From Drosophila miranda (lineage: Eukaryota; Arthropoda; Insecta; Diptera; Drosophilidae), in assembly GCF_003369915.1 (NCBI RefSeq), contig NC_046677.1:21408913-21472912 (forward strand): a stretch of 64,000 nt of DNA. Direction: 5' to 3'. The position numbers and the translations under genes were made by a program. Shown in pieces: positions 60,034-64,000 of the stretch. The notes below the pieces were generated by a model, which did not search any database, was not told where the DNA came from, and saw only the letters and a list, made by a program, of their open reading frames with translations. Position 1 is the first letter of the stretch; each line of letters starts with the position of its first letter.

Positions 60034-61557
60034 ATGTCCCACTTTTTTGCTACCCCGATGTCTGTAGCAGTGCGCTTGCGTCCAATAAACAACCTGGAGT
60101 TGGAATGTAAAAGCAGCACTGCGGTGAAGCGAACACCGGACGGATTGCCCCATGTGTCTGTGGATTTCCATGGAAGCTTCGCTTTCAACTATGTTTTCGA
60201 CCAAAGGGATACCCAGAAGGATCTTTTCGAGGCCTGTGTCCAGTCGAGGTTGAAGAGACTTCTTCAGGGATTCGACGTGACCATCTTGGCCTACGGCCAA
60301 AAGGGTTACGGCAAGACCTACACCATGGGCACGGACTTCAATGGTGTGATGGACGACAACGTGGGCTTGATTCCGCGAGCAGTGCACTACCTCTTCCAGT
60401 ACATTGAAACTCTGAAGAAGTCGTACACTTTCCGTGTGAGCTGTTCCTTCGTGAAGATCTACCAGGAGCAGCTATTTGACCTCCTCTTGCCAAGAAATAA
60501 TTTGAGCAGCCGCCTTGTGGGGCCCGGTCTGACAGAACTGGAGGTCAGCTCCGCCCAGGAGGTAACCGATCATCTGATGCGGGGCTTTGCCAAACGGGCA
60601 GTGAGCGAGAAGCCTTCCGAATCCCATTCCATATTGACATTAACATTGGTGGCCAGGAAGTTGGGTGGAGGAGCCCCTTCCTCTGAAACCACCACCAAGC
60701 TCAATTTTGTAGATCTGGCCGCTTCGGGATGCTGGAATTTAGGCACCAGTGACCGATCTAAGGAGGGTCTCGTGGCCCTTGGCAACGTGCTGAACACCTT
60801 GGCTTATGGGGAAATTGCGCCTGAATACATTCCCTACGGACAGTCGTTGCTGACGAGCCTTCTGCAGGACTCGTTGGGCGGCAGGTCCATTAGACTGCTT
60901 ATTGCCTGCGTAAGTTCCGCCGACACCCATGTATCCCAGACTATGAGAACTTTTCGCTTTGCGGATCGGACTCTGCCAGTCATGAAAAAGCCAGGGCTGC
61001 GATTGGATCAACAGCATGAGGATGAGGTCAGTAGGCTGAAGGATATCATTCAGCAGCTGCACGGGGAGCTCTTGAGAGCAAAACAGGCGGTGGCTAAGCC
61101 GTATGATCGTCAGAGTTTGGAGGATCGGGCCAAGAACCTCGAGAAAAAGAACCTAAAGCTGCATCAGGAGCTGGAACAAATCCTAATCGATACACGCAAT
61201 GCGGATGTGCGGGGCGGCATGCTCGCGAGGCACATCTCCCAATCAAAGACTCACGTTAGTCGGATAGTGAGAATGCTGGGATTACAGCGACAGGAGGAAC
61301 CCGGTCCCCAATCGGTTCAGAGTGAGGGCAACCAGCTGTTGCAGACGCTTGTGGAACTCAATCGCATAGTATCGGACACCACTGGGCAGTTAAGGGCAAG
61401 GGACAATCTATATCTACAGACGCACAGCCAGCAGTCGTGGCAACAGTTCAACATCGGCGGTGAAGACTTTGGATTAGAAGCAAATGCTGCAGGACCAGAA
61501 GATCACGTTTCTACACAACAACAAGCAAATGACGAATACTACTATGACAGCGCCTGA
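60034..61557 (+). CDS. Divergent intronless kinesin-4-like motor protein
   Basis: A single-exon gene of 507 codons from ATG 60034 (MSHFFATPMSVAVRLRP); another ATG at 60058 starts directly at the motor. Motor motifs in order are RLRP (base binding), P-loop GQKGYGKT (residues ~88-95), IYQEQLFDLL, switch I SEKPSESHS (~191-199), switch II DLAASG (~227-232), LVALGNVLNTLA, LQDSLGG and FRFADRT. A short coiled coil follows (~340-390), then a low-complexity tail. Overall it is closest to KIF4/KIF21-type kinesins (AYGQxGxGKTYTMGT), but switch I lacks the conserved Arg (SSRSH becomes PSESH) and switch II the conserved Glu (DLAGSE becomes DLAASG), and the loop after switch II is several residues short. 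The stalk is far shorter than in KIF4. It may be an old retrogene that became a non-motile binding protein. No disruptive mutation is visible, so it is probably expressed. Confidence 0.8.
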   Translation: MSHFFATPMSVAVRLRPINNLELECKSSTAVKRTPDGLPHVSVDFHGSFAFNYVFDQRDTQKDLFEACVQSRLKRLLQGFDVTILAYGQKGYGKTYTMGTDFNGVMDDNVGLIPRAVHYLFQYIETLKKSYTFRVSCSFVKIYQEQLFDLLLPRNNLSSRLVGPGLTELEVSSAQEVTDHLMRGFAKRAVSEKPSESHSILTLTLVARKLGGGAPSSETTTKLNFVDLAASGCWNLGTSDRSKEGLVALGNVLNTLAYGEIAPEYIPYGQSLLTSLLQDSLGGRSIRLLIACVSSADTHVSQTMRTFRFADRTLPVMKKPGLRLDQQHEDEVSRLKDIIQQLHGELLRAKQAVAKPYDRQSLEDRAKNLEKKNLKLHQELEQILIDTRNADVRGGMLARHISQSKTHVSRIVRMLGLQRQEEPGPQSVQSEGNQLLQTLVELNRIVSDTTGQLRARDNLYLQTHSQQSWQQFNIGGEDFGLEANAAGPEDHVSTQQQANDEYYYDSA

Positions 61558-61726
61558 TGAAATTTAAGAACTATTTATCTTGGGTCAGGGCATATTTGAT
61601 ATGGTATCTAAATTAGGGTTATAAATAATTACAGTTTAACGCTTATGCGTTTCTAGTTCTAGTTTCCGATATGTACTGAATGGTTTTGGCTCAATTGTAT
61701 CTATCAAATTCAACGAAACCCAAACA

Positions 61727-61732
61727 ATTAAA
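61727..61732 (+). terminator. Possible polyadenylation signal of the kinesin gene (ATTAAA)
   Basis: ATTAAA occurs 170 bp after the stop and runs into A-rich sequence, just before the reverse tRNA-Asp copy 4. Confidence 0.35.
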
Positions 61733-61780
61733 AAAAAGAACATTAACAAAAAGCGAAGAAAAAAAAGAATCTTTACATCT

Positions 61781-61852
61781 CTCCCCGACGGGGAATTGAA
61801 CCCCGGTCTCCCGCGTGACAGGCGGGGATACTGACCACTATACTATCGAGGA
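61781..61852 (-). tRNA. tRNA-Asp-GTC: tRNA-Asp (anticodon GTC), copy 4
   Basis: Reverse-strand copy, identical over 72 nt. On its own strand it has an upstream GCATTTGGCGAGGCGC element and a downstream T8 terminator. Confidence 0.97.
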
Positions 61853-62115
61853 TGTTGTGAGCGCCTCGCCAAATGCTGGACGTGAGAATCATTAGAATAT
61901 AATTATGTTCTCCGTTTGGTTCTGGCCACAGTCGCGGGCCAATACTCGTGCATATGAACGTTTTAGTTTCCAATTTTTCCTGAATGGTTTTAGATTCATT
62001 TTTATTATAAAATTTAACAAAAAATTTGTCTTTACAGTGGACACGAAGCTTGTGAGACCGAAAAAGATAAAAAAAAATTACATAATTTAACAACAAAAAA
62101 AGAACTTATACATCT

Positions 62116-62187
62116 CTCCCCGACGGGGAATTGAACCCCGGTCTCCCGCGTGACAGGCGGGGATACTGACCACTATACTATCGAGGA
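62116..62187 (-). tRNA. tRNA-Asp-GTC: tRNA-Asp (anticodon GTC), copy 5
   Basis: Reverse-strand copy, identical over 72 nt, 335 bp from copy 4. The upstream element on its strand reads CAAGTGCAGCATTTGGCAAG; a T7 terminator follows. Confidence 0.97.
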
Positions 62188-62480
62188 TGTTGTAAGCGTC
62201 TTGCCAAATGCTGCACTTGAAAATGGTTCGAATATACTCTTAGTTCTCTTTATCGTGTGGTTGTAGGCAGAGTAGCGGGACTTTCGGTTTTGGTTTTGCG
62301 TTTAATTTAGTATTTAATATATTTAGACAGGGCTCGAATCACCCTCAAAAGGTGTTAATGCCGGAGGGGGAGGATTCTTGATGTGTTTACAAATTATTTT
62401 TGACGCGTTTTAAGTCGCTTCGGGGCTGAGGACTGCCTGTATATGTGTGTATCTATGGGAGTGTGCAGGCATTTATGAGA

Positions 62481-64000
62481 GAGAGTGGGTAGATTTATGC
62501 GCAGCGCTGCGTGTAATTATAATTTATCGTTGTTGAAATTCCATAAAACTTTAACACCTCTCACCTTGGGACCGTGAAGTGCAGCAGAGAGGAGAACAGA
62601 GAAGAACAGAAACCGAAACGAACCCGGGAAGGAAACAAAATGAGCAAAGATGGTGGAAGAAGAGGGCCTGTTGCATGCTTAATTGCACTTCACTTTGATG
62701 AACAGTCATGGAATGGGGGGGCACCACTCGAGAGTGTTAATGATGCAACAGACTCAAAGAGACAGAGTTGCATTTGCACCTTGGCTGCAGCTTGCCAAGA
62801 GATTTGGTCTCGTTTTCGAGTCGATTGTTTTTCTGTATCTCTAAGATCCAAGGCATTGCAAAAGTGTGCAAGAATGGAACAAATTCCAAGCATTTTTCCA
62901 CATGTTGCCGACAGCATGAAATGTCTTTCGGTTTATTTATACACACAATGAAAACTGTCGCCCACGTTGACACAAATTTCTTGTACTCTACGAAAATTTC
63001 CATGCTGCAGATACTCAGATACACACACGCAGAGACTCTGTTGTATCGGTGAGATGCCTGGACAGTAGTGCTGCTGCTACCAACAAAAAAAGACTTAAAA
63101 GAACAATCTGCTTTCTGTCTGCTTTGTTTTTGGGTCTCGGACTTTTGCTTTTGACTTTGATTTAAGGCCCAGCCACACTCCAAGTGACATCTACTCGAAC
63201 CTTTTCTGTTCCAGTGAGGGACCTTGTCTTTTGTCTTCTCTTTTCGTTGATTTGGGAGCCTGTTGCGCACATCTGTTGGCCATGTTGAGAATACGAGTGA
63301 CCTGCAGCAGAGCAGCAGAGAAGGTTCGTCCCTGTATCTGTATCTAATGTGAGTTCTAACAATAAACCCAAAGATACAGATTCGTTACAGATACAAACGA
63401 TCCATTGGGCCCGCCACTCTGTCTGGCTGGGCCTGTTCTGTATATGTTTATTGTGTGGATTGTGGATAGGAAAGTGTTCCCCCTGCCTGTGCCGCCCGCC
63501 TTTCACACGAAATACTCGAAATATCCAGCATGGAATACATGGTTCTATTGTATATATATTGTATACAACAGAATAATGGGTATTTGCTCGATTCATTGCT
63601 GGAAATTCCACCCCCGCCTCCTGCTCCTCCCCCACCTCCCAGCACAGACAGTTCTTCAAACTCAAACAAATTTCAAAGCACAGTGCAGTGCTAATGGAAC
63701 AGGTAAATTGGAGTCGAGTCGAGTCGGGAGTCTCGGTTAGGGGCTTTTTAGCACAGGTGCTAATTGGTCAATGCAGCAAATCCTCACGTTTATCTTTGGG
63801 TTTCCTCCATTACGCGTATTAGCACGAAGATCATCGTATGGAAATTTCGCGCTAGAAAGAGTTTCCGAATTTTTGCCTCTAATCAAATGCGTTCCACACA
63901 AGTCATGGACTCTGCGCATTCCACTTCACTCCACGTTGCATGCACCACTCCACTCCACTGCTGCAATACTTTGTTGGGTGAAAGACAAGTGAACAAATCC
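62481..64000. other. Right-hand end, no gene supported
   Basis: Mixed-composition DNA without recognisable coding sequence. A proline-rich frame at about 63.57-63.69 kb (NNGYLLDSLLEIPPPPPAPP) follows a CAG acceptor-like site but ends in a stop before the next donor, and its phase does not fit the 58.4-kb exon. The segment may be intronic to the gene that contains that exon. Confidence 0.35.

Larger units (their letters stand above)
58870..62480. repeat. Inverted array of tRNA-Asp duplication units
   Basis: Beyond the tRNAs themselves the flanks are homologous. At 59040-59250 and 59510-59700 (+) the order is ACACAYCA, an ACACCTTTTGAGGG-like block, GATTCTAG, TTAAATA, CAAAACCAAA, then AAGTGTAGCATTTGG and the tRNA. 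On the right the same blocks appear as the reverse complement at 62190-62400 (GCCAAATGCTGCACTTG, TTTAGACAGGGCTCGAATCA, TTGATGTGTTTAC). GTATCTCTGGGAGTGTGCA-like sequence marks the outer edge on both sides. The arms are a few hundred bp each, converge on the kinesin gene and have diverged while the tRNAs stayed identical. Confidence 0.75.

Noticed and set aside
63572..63692. Pro-rich candidate exon (NNGYLLDSLLEIPPPPP)
   Set aside because: Attractive after a CAG, but its frame ends before the next donor and phase 1 from the 58.4-kb exon would hit a stop at once.
1..64000. CRISPR arrays, bacterial operons or attachment sites
   Set aside because: The DNA is a fly genome; the regular arrays present (24-bp, heptamer, hexamer) have no spacers and are ordinary eukaryotic repeats.
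1..64000. Known microRNA precursors
   Set aside because: I looked for a few well-known fly miRNA seeds by eye and found none; a covariance or homology search would be needed to be sure.

Overview
The window looks like euchromatic DNA from a Drosophila genome. The introns are small (57-82 bp) with canonical GT-AG sites, start contexts are fly-like, and triplet and CA/GA repeats are abundant. The gene content matches the 25D region of D. melanogaster arm 2L (Muller element B): Bub1 and Bsg25D are divergent neighbours, Cyp4ac P450 genes follow, and tRNA-Asp genes lie further on. The long, repeat-rich intergenic DNA would fit an obscura-group-like species, but the species is an inference I cannot prove.

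Layout. 1-5.2 kb is non-coding, with short duplications and low-complexity sequence. 5.2-6.8 kb holds two oppositely oriented, decayed kinesin motor fragments that share an in-frame stop. 7.3-7.7 kb is a small RING-finger gene (+). 9.0-12.6 kb is Bub1 (-, 3 coding exons, 1155 aa). After a 1.2-kb divergent promoter comes Bsg25D, the fly ninein-like centrosomal gene (+, 13.8-20.3 kb, 7 coding exons, 1129 aa by my splice model). A second, TATA-containing promoter with two CAGGTAG (Zelda) sites appears to lie inside its first intron and would give an early-zygotic isoform with its own first exon. 23.2-25.3 kb and 26.1-27.9 kb are two tandem Cyp4ac genes (-), five coding exons each, whose last exons look homogenised by gene conversion.

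28-57 kb is mostly non-coding: probably regulatory and intronic DNA of a large + strand gene. I find only three candidate small coding exons for it (51.6, 57.6 and 58.4 kb), all in phase 1, plus a possible 5' exon near 42.8-43.1 kb. The same stretch holds a decayed 24-bp tandem array at 38.6-38.9 kb, a perfect 25-bp dispersed repeat, a scattered ~35-bp repeat family and many microsatellites. 58.8-62.2 kb holds five identical tRNA-Asp(GTC) genes, three on + and two on -, within duplicated ~0.3-0.46-kb units that form an inverted repeat. Between the arms sits an intronless, highly divergent kinesin-4-like gene (60.0-61.6 kb) whose switch I and switch II residues are altered. 62.2-64 kb shows nothing I can support as a gene.

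The best candidates for something undescribed are the Bsg25D internal promoter and exon, the switch-defective kinesin inside the tRNA inverted repeat, and the 24-bp array. Bub1 (spindle checkpoint kinase) and Bsg25D (centrosome/microtubule organisation) share a divergent promoter region and both act in dividing cells. The Cyp4ac pair are microsomal monooxygenases unrelated to them in function.
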